From DATKMP01 sp035541775 (GTDB lineage: Bacteria; Bacteroidota; Ignavibacteria; UBA10030): DNA of 14,146 nucleotides. A program made the translations under genes and the position numbers. Under the pieces are notes generated by a model. It did no database searches. It was given only the letters and a program-made list of their open reading frames with translations, and was not told the DNA's origin. Shown piece by piece: positions 1 to 7,691 of the stretch. Numbering within the stretch: the first letter of the stretch is position 1; each line of letters opens with the position of its first letter. Where the stretch lies: positions 1 through 14,146 of the forward strand of contig DATKMP010000088.1 in assembly GCA_035541775.1 (NCBI GenBank), in the 5' to 3' direction.

Positions 1-2
1 TT

Positions 3-803
3 CTATTTGATGAACGTTTCTTTATCTTCCACGCGGAAGGTGGACATTGCCGACGATGTTTCGCAGCTGATACCCGGTTCAAATCCGAATTCTGCCTGAG
101 CAATGCGTGATGCTTCTATCGTCAGAAGACCGATGGGAATACCGACCGGACATGCAATGGTGCACGAGCCGCACGAAATACAGCGGCCGGCAAGGTGCAT
201 CGCACGATTCATATGCCACTGAAAATTTCCCTGCGCTGTCGAAGGAACGCTGACCCATTGCGGCTGATTGCATTCCACAATGCAACGTTCGCAATAACAC
301 AGCGGACATGCGGCGCGGCATGCATAGCATTTAAAACACTTGTCCAATTCATTTTGCCAGAATTCGAATTTCTCCGGTATCGACATCTTCGCAATGTCAT
401 CAATTTCTTTGACGACAAACGGCGGAAAATAGACCGGATGAGTCTGTGCATATTTTTCCAACGAAAGGTTGTCGGTCAAAACTTCCAGCGTCTCGTTTTC
501 AACGGCAAGCGTTACAAGTGCATCACTTCGCAATTGATTTTCTGCAATCATCTGCACAATCGACCGTACGGCTGCGGGATGCGCAACGATCGCACTCTTG
601 CCCATTTTTTTAATTTCCGGTTTATTGATAAAGGCCGCAAGATTCTGATGGCAGCGCTCATCCCAGACGAGCGTATCGGCATCCGCCGCATTGCGAATAA
701 ACACAGGCCGCGCTTTACCATTGCTTCCTTCGCCATACCCGATGACAACCTGTACCGTTCCGGCTTCCAACAATTCTTTTACTTTTTGATGTAATGCTTG
801 CAT
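3..803 (-). CDS. Ferredoxin-type iron-sulfur protein of an Hdr-linked electron transfer operon
   Basis: A 266-residue protein that ends in TAG three bases from the window edge, so it appears complete. The first ~140 residues form a domain without cysteine motifs that I do not firmly recognise. The rest is a dicluster ferredoxin module: C156, C159, C162 and C166P, then C208, C211, C214 and C218P, the normal spacing for two [4Fe-4S] clusters. Between them is an extra group at C169, C171, C174 and C178. There is no signal peptide or membrane segment, so it should be cytoplasmic. It is the last visible gene after hdrCBA-mvhD and follows the beta-lactamase by 6 bases. Iron-sulfur proteins of the FlxB or formate dehydrogenase beta type occur next to bacterial hdrABC-mvhD, and I infer an electron-wiring subunit of that complex. 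No Shine-Dalgarno is evident, so translation may be coupled. The iron-sulfur nature is firm; the family name is not. Confidence 0.8.
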   Translation of the reverse strand: MQALHQKVKELLEAGTVQVVIGYGEGSNGKARPVFIRNAADADTLVWDERCHQNLAAFINKPEIKKMGKSAIVAHPAAVRSIVQMIAENQLRSDALVTLAVENETLEVLTDNLSLEKYAQTHPVYFPPFVVKEIDDIAKMSIPEKFEFWQNELDKCFKCYACRAACPLCYCERCIVECNQPQWVSVPSTAQGNFQWHMNRAMHLAGRCISCGSCTIACPVGIPIGLLTIEASRIAQAEFGFEPGISCETSSAMSTFRVEDKETFIK

Positions 804-809
804 AATATT

Positions 810-1571
810 TTATTTCGTCAGCAACTTCAATGTGTGTTGTATCAAACTCAAATCGCCAACAGCGCCATGCCCGGGAATAACAATAACTGCATCAGAGAAT
901 TCTTTAGCAACTCTCTTTAACGTTGTTGGATAAGCAGCTAAATCAGCATCCGCAATATTACCGATGTTTGCTGCTTTTTGTTCTTTCACCATACATCCGG
1001 CGAACAGCACCTTATCCGATGGAATCCATGTTACAATATTATCTTTGGTGTGAGCTCCACCAAAATATTTGCACACAACATTAAGTGATCCGGCTTTAAG
1101 CAGCAATGAATCCTGAAATGTTGTCTGGGGTATAGGAAGTCTTTTTTCTTCCGCAATTTGTTTTGTAAGGATGTTGGCATATGAATGGATGCCCGCACGA
1201 TGAACGGCATTCAATCCACCCATACAATCTTCATGGAAATGATTCGGAACGAATCCGACAATTTTGGCGTGAAGCGAATCCTGAATCCAGTGAATCAGCA
1301 CAGCCGTCAATGAATCAGAAACAGGTGTGTCAAACAGCAACGCTTCGTTATTATCGACACAAATACAACCATTCGACGGAATGCGTCCCCATGAACCCAT
1401 CATTGAATACGAAACGTGCACGTAACAGTGGTCAGATATTTTTGTAACAGTAAGATCGGAATTAATTATGAACGTTTTTTTATCTTGCGCAGAACTCATT
1501 TCATATTCTGAGCTAACAATTATCATCACAACAACTATATATTTCAATATGTTGAAAATATCCGTTTTCAC
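810..1571 (-). CDS. Subclass B1 metallo-beta-lactamase, CcrA-like
   Basis: A 253-residue protein with the complete subclass B1 zinc site. H111, H113 and D115 form the HxHxD motif, followed by H174 in GGAHTKDN, C193 in AGCMVKEQ and H235 in IPGHG. K196 and N205 (GNIADAD) match the substrate-binding K224 and N233 of standard B1 numbering. The residue after the motif Asp is Cys (C116), as in Bacteroides CcrA, where many B1 enzymes have Arg. Length is normal for the family. The N-terminus (one Lys, then YIVVVMIIV, then SSEYEMSSA before QD) looks like a Sec signal, so export to the periplasm is expected. The start is GTG, 8 bases after the mvhD stop; later ATGs at residues 16 and 25 would break the signal and have no better ribosome site. 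Members hydrolyse beta-lactams including carbapenems; activity here is inferred. The gene is more AT-rich than both neighbours. Confidence 0.9.
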   Translation of the reverse strand: MKTDIFNILKYIVVVMIIVSSEYEMSSAQDKKTFIINSDLTVTKISDHCYVHVSYSMMGSWGRIPSNGCICVDNNEALLFDTPVSDSLTAVLIHWIQDSLHAKIVGFVPNHFHEDCMGGLNAVHRAGIHSYANILTKQIAEEKRLPIPQTTFQDSLLLKAGSLNVVCKYFGGAHTKDNIVTWIPSDKVLFAGCMVKEQKAANIGNIADADLAAYPTTLKRVAKEFSDAVIVIPGHGAVGDLSLIQHTLKLLTK

Positions 1572-1579
1572 AATAAACT

Positions 1580-2017
1580 TTATATCGTTACTTCTTTATT
1601 CATCGTAGAAAATTCTTTTGCGGGACCGAGTTCGCGAATTTCTTTCACTGTGGTGTTCACGATGTCTGCCCACTTGGCACCTTCGGCCGCAGAAACCCAT
1701 GAAAATTTAATACGGCGCATATCGATTCCCATATACTCCATCATCTGCCTGAAGACAATCCACCGGCGGCGCGCATGAAAATTACCGGATGTATAATGGC
1801 AGTCGTTCGGATGGCATCCGGAAACAATAACACCGTCTGCACCGAGTGCGAATGCTTTCAACAATAAATTATAATCGATGCGTCCTGTACAAGGAAAGCG
1901 CACAATGCGCACATTGCTGGCATATTTTATTCTGCTCGTGCCGGTCAAATCCGCTCCGGCATACGTACACCAGTTGCACACATACGCGAGAATTTTCGGT
2001 TCGAAATTTTCTTCCAT
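1580..2017 (-). CDS. mvhD: MvhD/FlxD-type iron-sulfur subunit (electron entry to HdrA)
   Basis: A 145-residue cytoplasmic protein with the full MvhD signature: CNWCTYAGAD near residues 14-23, RFPCTGRI near 41-48 and SGCHPNDCHY near 66-75. In this family these cysteines hold a [2Fe-2S] cluster that passes electrons between a donor enzyme (hydrogenase, formate dehydrogenase or NADH module) and HdrA. The length is typical. The start ATG shares one base with the hdrA stop (TGATG), which implies translational coupling and equal dosage, and GGAG lies about 11 bases upstream inside hdrA. No hydrogenase subunits (mvhA or mvhG) are visible here, so the donor is not defined by this window. Family assignment is firm. 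Confidence 0.93.
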   Translation of the reverse strand: MEENFEPKILAYVCNWCTYAGADLTGTSRIKYASNVRIVRFPCTGRIDYNLLLKAFALGADGVIVSGCHPNDCHYTSGNFHARRRWIVFRQMMEYMGIDMRRIKFSWVSAAEGAKWADIVNTTVKEIRELGPAKEFSTMNKEVTI

Positions 2018-4014
2018 CAGCTTAACAACTCCATCACTTCTGCATACACTTGTTCATTGCTGAATCCCTGCAAGTCAATCGATTTAGATTTGCAGAACGC
2101 AACGCATGTTCCGCATCCCTGACATAATCCGGGATTCACGCTTGCAACAGTTTTTAAAATTTTCCCATCGCGAGCTTTGATTTCTTCTCTGCTGATTGCA
2201 CCATACGGACATGCCGTTTGACACATAAAGCACCCAACGCACGTAGAAAATAACGGCGGCGCAGTTCGATTCACGACAGCAATCACCGGTTCACGCGTCA
2301 GTTCGTCACGCGAGAATAATGCAAGCACTTTACTTGCGGCGGCCGACGCTTGACCGACCGTATCGGGAATATCTTTCGGTGATTGACATGCACCGGCAAG
2401 GAAAATTCCTGCCGTATTGGTTTCCACCGGACGCACTTTCGGATGCGCTTCAGAAAAGAAATGATACTTATCGTAACTGATGTGCATCTTCTGTGCAAGT
2501 TCTTCGGAACCGGGATTGGAAATTCCTGCTGTCGCCAGCACCACCATATCCGCTTCGATTTCCACCGGCTGCGCACCAAGCAATGTATCGGCACCGCGGA
2601 CAATAAGTTTTCCATTGCGTTCGAATATTCTCGAGACACGCCCGCGAATATAATTTACATGGTCTTCTTCAATCGCACGGCGGACAAATTCATCATATCC
2701 TTTTCCTGCAGCACGAATATCCATATAAAACACTGTCGCATCGCCGTCATGCACTTTGTGTTTGTAGAGCATCGCATGCTTTGCGGTGTACATACAGCAA
2801 ATCTTCGAACAGTAATCAATTCCTTTTGCAGGATCGCGCGAACCTGCACACGCGATGAAAACAATTTTCTTCGGTACCGTTCCGTCGGATGGACGTTTGA
2901 CTTCACCGAGCGTTGGGCCGGACGCAGACAGCAATCGTTCAAACTGCAATCCGTTGACAACATCTTTATATTTTCCATAACCATATTCCGAAAAGAAATC
3001 CGTTCCGGTCACATTGAATCCCGTCGTCACCACAACGGAACCAACCGGCACTTCGATGATTTCATCCTGCTGATCGTACGTGATTGCACCTGCGGGACAT
3101 TTCGTTAGACACAGCTTACACTTTCCCGTTTTAAAGTATGTGCATTTCGTCCGATCGATCACCGGTTTATTCGGAACTGCCTGCGGGAACGGAACATAAA
3201 TCGCACCGCGTGTGCCGAGTCCCATATTGAATTCACTCGGATTTTTTTTCAACGGACATGCCGTTGTGCAAACTCCACAACCCGTGCAAAGTGTTTCATC
3301 GATGCTCTTTGCTTTTTTCCGGATGCGCGCTTTGAAGTTGCCGATGAAGCCGTCGAGACTTTCCAATTCGGCGTACGTGTACAGTGTAATATTCGGATGC
3401 TGCGCTACTTCCACCATCCGCGGCGTTAAAATACATTGCGAGCAATCGAGTGTCGGAAATGTTTCCGAAAGCTGCGCCATGTGCCCGCCGATAGAAGGTT
3501 CTTTCTCGATGAGAATTACTTTTTGTCCTGCATTGGCGATATCAAGCGACGCTTGAATACCGGCAATGCCGCCGCCGATCACAAGCGCTGTTTTGGTAAC
3601 AGGAACTTTGATGGGATTCAACGGTTTGTTGCGTTTGACTTTCTCCACCATCATCGAAACAAGATCGATGGCTTTCTCCGTCGTTGCATCACCTTTTGCA
3701 TGCACCCACGAACAATGTTCGCGCAGGTTCGCCATTTCGCAGAGGAACGGATTCATTCCCATCTCCGCGCATGCTTTGCGGAATGTCGGTTCGTGCATGC
3801 GCGGTGAGCATGCAGCCACGACCACGCCGTCTAATTTTTTTTCTTTGATCGCTTCGCGAATAAGACTCTGCCCCGGTTCCGAACACATATATTTGTAATC
3901 GACACTGTGTTCTACACCGGGAAGACACGCGCAAGTTTTTGCGACCTTTTCACAATCTACCGTTGCGCCGATGTTTTCGCCGCAATGACAGATAAATACT
4001 CCGATTCGTGACAT
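2017..4014 (-). CDS. hdrA: Heterodisulfide reductase subunit A-like flavoprotein (HdrA)
   Basis: A 665-residue protein, close to the usual HdrA size. In order it shows the N-terminal IGVFICHCGENIG segment; a Rossmann FAD site with GGGIAG at 147-152; HdrA-specific cysteines at 191 and 194; a ferredoxin-like region with C243, C246, C249 and C253 plus C291, C299, C302 and C306; a second half of the flavin fold with cysteines near 389-407; and a C-terminal dicluster ferredoxin with C592, C595, C598, C602 and C631, C634, C637, C641. HdrA is the site of flavin-based electron bifurcation in methanogen complexes, splitting electrons between ferredoxin and the HdrBC branch. In bacteria the physiological disulfide or other acceptor is usually unknown, because the methanogen substrate CoM-S-S-CoB is absent. 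It starts 18 bases after hdrB and overlaps mvhD by one base. Cytoplasmic; family certain, reaction inferred. Confidence 0.95.
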   Translation of the reverse strand: MSRIGVFICHCGENIGATVDCEKVAKTCACLPGVEHSVDYKYMCSEPGQSLIREAIKEKKLDGVVVAACSPRMHEPTFRKACAEMGMNPFLCEMANLREHCSWVHAKGDATTEKAIDLVSMMVEKVKRNKPLNPIKVPVTKTALVIGGGIAGIQASLDIANAGQKVILIEKEPSIGGHMAQLSETFPTLDCSQCILTPRMVEVAQHPNITLYTYAELESLDGFIGNFKARIRKKAKSIDETLCTGCGVCTTACPLKKNPSEFNMGLGTRGAIYVPFPQAVPNKPVIDRTKCTYFKTGKCKLCLTKCPAGAITYDQQDEIIEVPVGSVVVTTGFNVTGTDFFSEYGYGKYKDVVNGLQFERLLSASGPTLGEVKRPSDGTVPKKIVFIACAGSRDPAKGIDYCSKICCMYTAKHAMLYKHKVHDGDATVFYMDIRAAGKGYDEFVRRAIEEDHVNYIRGRVSRIFERNGKLIVRGADTLLGAQPVEIEADMVVLATAGISNPGSEELAQKMHISYDKYHFFSEAHPKVRPVETNTAGIFLAGACQSPKDIPDTVGQASAAASKVLALFSRDELTREPVIAVVNRTAPPLFSTCVGCFMCQTACPYGAISREEIKARDGKILKTVASVNPGLCQGCGTCVAFCKSKSIDLQGFSNEQVYAEVMELLS

Positions 4015-4032
4015 CGATTTTCTCTTACTCTG

Positions 4033-4926
4033 TTAAGACACTGCCGCTGCGGCAGGTGTCGTTTGCTGAACTTTCAACTTCGCTTCAATCTTTGCCGGAA
4101 CAAAATGCCGCTGCAATCCAAGCTGCTGCGGTGAACATCCCAGCGCAAGGCCGATGGCTTGTGTGATATATAATATCGGGATTGAATATTTTTTACCGCT
4201 CACTTTTTCAATTTCTGTCCGGCGCATATCGAGATTGGAATGGCACATCGGGCATGCAACAATAATTGCTTCTGCACCGCGCATCGTCGCATCTTCTAAA
4301 ATATTCATTCCTAATGTGCCGACGATATCCGTTCGTGTAATGGAAAAACTTGCACCGCAGCATTCCGTTTTCATACTCCACTCTAACGGTGTTGCTCCGA
4401 TGCGTTTCATCAACTCATCCATTTCCATCGGATCTTCCATCCGTGTATGATGCATGACACTTTTGGGACGAACCAATAAACATCCATAATAACACACAAC
4501 TTTATGCGGAAATGTTGCCGGAAATGTTTTGACAACTTCCGGTGTCAGCAGCGGTGTTAAGACATCGAGAATATTTTTGACGGATGTTGCACCGGTGTAC
4601 GGCAAATCGACCATCTTCGCCACCTTCATGCGCATCGCTTCGTCTTCTGCAAGTTCTACTTTGGTAGAAGCAAGACGATTGTAACACGCAGCACATGGAA
4701 CGGCAAGCTCTTTCATCTGCTGTGCTTCTGCCTGTGCAAGAATTTTTGCCGGCAGCGCCAATGAAAGCGCGTGATCGATTGCATGCGCTGAACTTGCACC
4801 GCAGCAATTCCATTCTTTGACATCTTCTAATTCTAAACTGATCTTCGGAGCAATCGCGCGAAGCGATTCCTGATATTCACGCGAAGAACCGTCCATCGAG
4901 CAGCCGGGATACAAACCAATTTTCAT
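4033..4926 (-). CDS. hdrB: Heterodisulfide reductase subunit B-like protein (HdrB)
   Basis: A 297-residue protein with two complete CCG domains. The first uses C9, C41-C42-G43, C78 and C81; the second uses C145, C149, C189-C190-G191, C225 and C228. In the methanogen enzyme this arrangement holds two non-cubane [4Fe-4S] clusters that cleave the heterodisulfide, so all ligands for catalysis are present. The ATG used here begins MKIGLYPGCS, the standard HdrB start. It has AAAGGAG 8 bases upstream and shares one base with the hdrC stop (TGATG). A longer frame is open upstream but only runs through hdrC. An Ala-rich tail (QTTPAAAAVS) closes the protein and is probably disordered. The bacterial substrate is unknown; a disulfide or an organic acceptor such as that of lactate- or succinate-type CCG proteins is possible. 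Confidence 0.94.
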   Translation of the reverse strand: MKIGLYPGCSMDGSSREYQESLRAIAPKISLELEDVKEWNCCGASSAHAIDHALSLALPAKILAQAEAQQMKELAVPCAACYNRLASTKVELAEDEAMRMKVAKMVDLPYTGATSVKNILDVLTPLLTPEVVKTFPATFPHKVVCYYGCLLVRPKSVMHHTRMEDPMEMDELMKRIGATPLEWSMKTECCGASFSITRTDIVGTLGMNILEDATMRGAEAIIVACPMCHSNLDMRRTEIEKVSGKKYSIPILYITQAIGLALGCSPQQLGLQRHFVPAKIEAKLKVQQTTPAAAAVS

Positions 4927-5480
4927 CAGGCACGCTCCTTTGCTGCAAAAATCTTCCTGACAAATTTTCGATGAAGTTCCGGAACCAACGATAGCTTCCC
5001 TTTTAAAAACATCACCGGCGCGACTGCAACATCCTGAAGAAAATGTCCGGTGCGCACTTTGTATTCTCCGATCAACCCAATTTCCCACAATCTTCCAAAT
5101 CGTTTTATGGTATTGATGAATGATGTGTGGAAGGAAACAATATCTTTGGCTTTGGGATGAACAAGATGACGATGAAGGGATTCGATGCGAAGCACGTCCA
5201 TCACTTTCGGAAGATCGACTTCCATGGGACAACGTGCAATACAGGTTTGACATGCCAGACACAACCAGATGCTGTAGCTGCTGAGGACTTTCTTTTCCGA
5301 ATCAGCATCTCGCGTTTGTAAATGCCGAAGCACAACGCTCGGTGTCAAATCCATTTCGCTTGCTGCCGGACATCCGGCGGAACATTTTCCGCACTGATAA
5401 CATCGCTCGACCGAAATACCGGTCTTTGTCCACACAAGTCCGGCTAGCGATGGATCTTCATGATGAGAAGATTGCAACAT
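4926..5480 (-). CDS. hdrC: Heterodisulfide reductase subunit C-like ferredoxin (HdrC)
   Basis: A 184-residue protein with two [4Fe-4S] motifs in standard HdrC spacing: C27, C30, C33, C37P and C74, C77, C80, C84P. The helical C-terminal part (about residues 95-184) is basic and has no clear membrane segment, so this is the soluble form that joins HdrA to HdrB, not a HdrDE-type membrane subunit. It is the first gene of the operon. AAAGGAAAG sits just before the ATG, and the 305 bases upstream contain a plausible promoter. The stop shares one base with the hdrB start, so HdrC and HdrB are likely made in step. Family assignment is firm. Confidence 0.93.
   Translation of the reverse strand: MLQSSHHEDPSLAGLVWTKTGISVERCYQCGKCSAGCPAASEMDLTPSVVLRHLQTRDADSEKKVLSSYSIWLCLACQTCIARCPMEVDLPKVMDVLRIESLHRHLVHPKAKDIVSFHTSFINTIKRFGRLWEIGLIGEYKVRTGHFLQDVAVAPVMFLKGKLSLVPELHRKFVRKIFAAKERA
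4935..4941 (-). promoter_or_regulatory. Ribosome binding site of hdrB
   Basis: Reading the minus strand, AAAGGAG ends 8 bases before the ATG at 4926. It is the strongest Shine-Dalgarno in the operon and lies inside the 3' end of hdrC. It settles the hdrB start against the longer open frame that reaches back to 5262. Confidence 0.8.
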
Positions 5481-5619
5481 GCACTTTCCTTTTCCATAAA
5501 CTTGTAGAGGTTCTATTGGGACGTAATGCTTGGTAGGTACTAATTGTGAATGATGAACGGATTATTAATGTTTGTCGTTGCTGCTTGGTTTTCCGTCTGT
5601 CAATTGAACAATCGCTCTT

Positions 5620-5649
5620 ATAATACTGTTAACCTATTTCTCGTACCAA
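5620..5649 (-). promoter_or_regulatory. hdrC: Candidate promoter of the hdr operon
   Basis: On the minus strand, TTGGTA (5649-5644) and TATTAT (5625-5620) are separated by 18 bases. The -35 box matches TTGACA at 4 of 6 positions and the -10 box matches TATAAT at 5 of 6. Transcription would begin near 5612. This is pattern matching only, in AT-rich DNA. Confidence 0.35.
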
Positions 5650-5747
5650 TTTCTTCTCTTAATCGTCACTAAGATACAAAAAATAATTCAAAGAAGATAA
5701 ATCCAGTGTAATTTTTTTGTCGAATCAGCAAAACGAGCCGATAAAAT

Positions 5748-5779
5748 AGAATTTCTATCCGTAATAATTCAGAAATTCT
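5748..5779 (-). terminator. Possible terminator after ygiQ
   Basis: AGAATTTCT at 5748-5756 is the exact reverse complement of AGAAATTCT at 5771-5779, giving a 9-base-pair stem and a 14-base loop 6 bases past the ygiQ stop. On the minus strand it is followed by ATTTTAT; on the plus strand by CGTTTTTTAT. The stem is AT-rich and the minus-side T-tract is short, so termination would be weak. Confidence 0.35.
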
Positions 5780-5785
5780 CGTTTT

Positions 5786-7612
5786 TTATAATCGCAACCT
5801 ATCAATAATGTCTTTTCGATTCATTCGCTGCAACTCATGTTTTAGCTCTTCCCTTTTTTCTTTTTTATAGAGGAAGAAAAATATTTGCTGCAATTTTTTA
5901 TCCGGAACTGTTTTTGGTGTTGAGATTGGTTTTTCCGTGTACGGATCGAAACCGGTATAATACATCACGGATGCAAGCGTCATCGGTGTCGGTGTAAAAT
6001 CCTGAACTTGTTCCAGATTCATTTTCAATTTTCGTAAATGCATTGCGAGTTCTGCCATATCATCCAATTCACTTGCCGGCAAACTGGAAATAAAATATGG
6101 AATCAATTGCTGATTCAATCCGTTTGCTTCGCAGATATCGCGAAACCGCTGATGCAAATGGAGAAAACTATCGAACGATGGTTTCCGAACAAGCTTCAAT
6201 ACTTTTTCCGATGTATGCTCCGGCGCAACCTTCAATCGACCTGAAACATGATGTGTTATCAATTCTTCAAGATATTTTATAGATGATGAATGAATCGGAC
6301 GGTTTTTCGGATCGATGAGTAAATCATATCGAATGCCGCTGCCAATCGTAATTTTTTTGATTCCGTTGATGTTCCGTGCTTCGCGATACAACTCGATTAA
6401 CGGTGCTGCATCGGTTTCTAAGTTTTTACACACGGCGGGATAAATACAAGACGGACGTTTGCAGCGCTCGCATTGTTCTTCGTTCTTCCCTTTCATTCGA
6501 TACATATTTGCCGAAGGCCCGCCGAGATCAGAAATATGACCTTTGAATGTCGGCATCGCCGCTATGGTTTTTAATTCCTGAAGTATCGATTCTTTCGATC
6601 TGCTGGAAATAAATTTTCCTTGATGTGCAGAAATCGTACAGAACGAACATCCACCAAAACATCCGCGATGAATGGTCACCGAATCCTTAATCATCTCGAA
6701 AGCCGGAATCGGTTCTTTCTTGTCGTACCGCGGATGCGGCAACCGTGTGAACGGCAATGCATATACGGCATCTAATTCTTCTTCCATCATCGGCGGATAC
6801 GACGGATTAACAACGATCCACGAATCGCCGTACGGTTCTATCAGTGTCCGTTGTGTCAGCCGATTCGATTCTTCTTCCGTAAGAACAAAATTCTTGGCAA
6901 ACGCTTTTTTGTTCTTTACACATTCATCAAACGAAGCAAGCATGATCTTTGAATCATTTGATGGAATATTTTTTGTGCGATAAATAGTTTGTGGAATTTC
7001 CATAATCGTCTCAATCGCTCGTCCATCACGAATGGCATCGGCAACCGCAACAATCGATTTTTCTCCCATCCCATACAACAATACATCTGCGCCGGAATCG
7101 ATCAGCACAGATGGTTTGAGTGAATCGCTCCAATAATCGTAATGTGTCAACCGGCGAAGCGATGCTTCGATACCACCGATAATCAAGGGAACATTCGGGA
7201 ATAGTTGCTTTAAAATTTTTGAGTACACCGTCACCGCATAATCCGGCCGTTGACCGGCAAGATCACCCGGTGTATATGCATCATTGGAACGAAGACGTTT
7301 GTTCGCTGTGTAATGATTCACCATCGAATCCATATTACCGGAACTGACACCGAAAAAATATTTTGGTGCACCAAGTTTTTTAAAATCTCGCAAGTCATCG
7401 CGCCAGTTCGGTTGAGGCACCACGGCGACATTGTATCCGGCATGTTCTAGCACACGAGCGATCACCGCTGTGCCAAACGATGGATGATCGATAAAGGCAT
7501 CGCCGGTAAATAAAATCACGTCCGCTTGTTCCCAGCCCACCATACGCATTTCTTTTATCGATGTTGGAAACGACAGATGTGATTGTTTTTTATAAGCGAA
7601 TGATTTTTCCAT
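5786..7612 (-). CDS. ygiQ: YgiQ family radical SAM protein
   Basis: A 608-residue protein with the YgiQ layout. The N-terminal domain contains IIGGIEASLRR near 144-154 and HYDYW at 157-161. The radical SAM core has C318, C322 and C325 (CX3CX2C) in RGCFGGCSFC, which bind the [4Fe-4S] cluster that cleaves S-adenosylmethionine. A second cysteine group at 381, 384, 389 and 395 (CERCKRPSC and YPAVC) is a family feature that may bind another metal centre. The C-terminal segment with DFTPTPMTLASVMYYTGFDPYT is the DUF3362-type end. The enzyme is cytoplasmic and its reaction is not known in any organism I am aware of. It is shorter than the E. coli protein but not truncated. The ATG lacks a Shine-Dalgarno. 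It lies alone between the tRNA-Val terminator and the Hdr operon, with no sign of a functional link to either. Confidence 0.95.
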   Translation of the reverse strand: MEKSFAYKKQSHLSFPTSIKEMRMVGWEQADVILFTGDAFIDHPSFGTAVIARVLEHAGYNVAVVPQPNWRDDLRDFKKLGAPKYFFGVSSGNMDSMVNHYTANKRLRSNDAYTPGDLAGQRPDYAVTVYSKILKQLFPNVPLIIGGIEASLRRLTHYDYWSDSLKPSVLIDSGADVLLYGMGEKSIVAVADAIRDGRAIETIMEIPQTIYRTKNIPSNDSKIMLASFDECVKNKKAFAKNFVLTEEESNRLTQRTLIEPYGDSWIVVNPSYPPMMEEELDAVYALPFTRLPHPRYDKKEPIPAFEMIKDSVTIHRGCFGGCSFCTISAHQGKFISSRSKESILQELKTIAAMPTFKGHISDLGGPSANMYRMKGKNEEQCERCKRPSCIYPAVCKNLETDAAPLIELYREARNINGIKKITIGSGIRYDLLIDPKNRPIHSSSIKYLEELITHHVSGRLKVAPEHTSEKVLKLVRKPSFDSFLHLHQRFRDICEANGLNQQLIPYFISSLPASELDDMAELAMHLRKLKMNLEQVQDFTPTPMTLASVMYYTGFDPYTEKPISTPKTVPDKKLQQIFFFLYKKEKREELKHELQRMNRKDIIDRLRL

Positions 7613-7642
7613 TCATCACGTATTTTTATTTCAAAATACTTA

Positions 7643-7677
7643 TAAAAATAAAAAAGGGTAACTTTTTGTTACCCTTT
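7643..7677 (-). terminator. Rho-independent terminator of tRNA-Val
   Basis: AAAGGGTAAC (7653-7662) pairs exactly with GTTACCCTTT (7668-7677) across a 5-base loop. On the minus strand the stem runs straight into TTTATTTTTATA, so it stops transcription coming from the tRNA gene 14 bases upstream. It also separates the tRNA from ygiQ. Confidence 0.85.
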
Positions 7678-7691
7678 GATGAATAATTTTG

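Larger units (their letters stand above)
5481..5785. other. Intergenic region before the Hdr operon
   Basis: This 305-base AT-rich gap separates ygiQ from hdrC, both on the minus strand. It holds a 9-base inverted repeat next to ygiQ and a sigma-70-like promoter candidate about 140 bases before hdrC. I see no convincing open frame and no riboswitch-like structure. The expected leader of about 130 bases is long enough for regulation, but no repeat or operator stands out. Confidence 0.6.

Noticed and set aside
195..794. Long plus-strand open frame of 199 codons opposite the iron-sulfur gene
   Set aside because: It mirrors a strongly supported minus-strand gene with conserved cysteine motifs, and its own translation shows no recognisable domain.
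2383..3108. Long plus-strand open frame of 241 codons opposite hdrA
   Set aside because: Shadow of hdrA; the translation is rich in His, Arg and Phe without any domain, as expected from the complement of a cysteine-rich gene.
4927..5262. Upstream extension of the hdrB frame
   Set aside because: The standard HdrB N-terminus and a strong ribosome site lie at 4926; the extension only runs through hdrC in another frame and resembles no HdrB.
5598..5603. TTGACA on the minus strand upstream of hdrC
   Set aside because: A perfect -35 box, but no acceptable -10 box lies 15-19 bases downstream.
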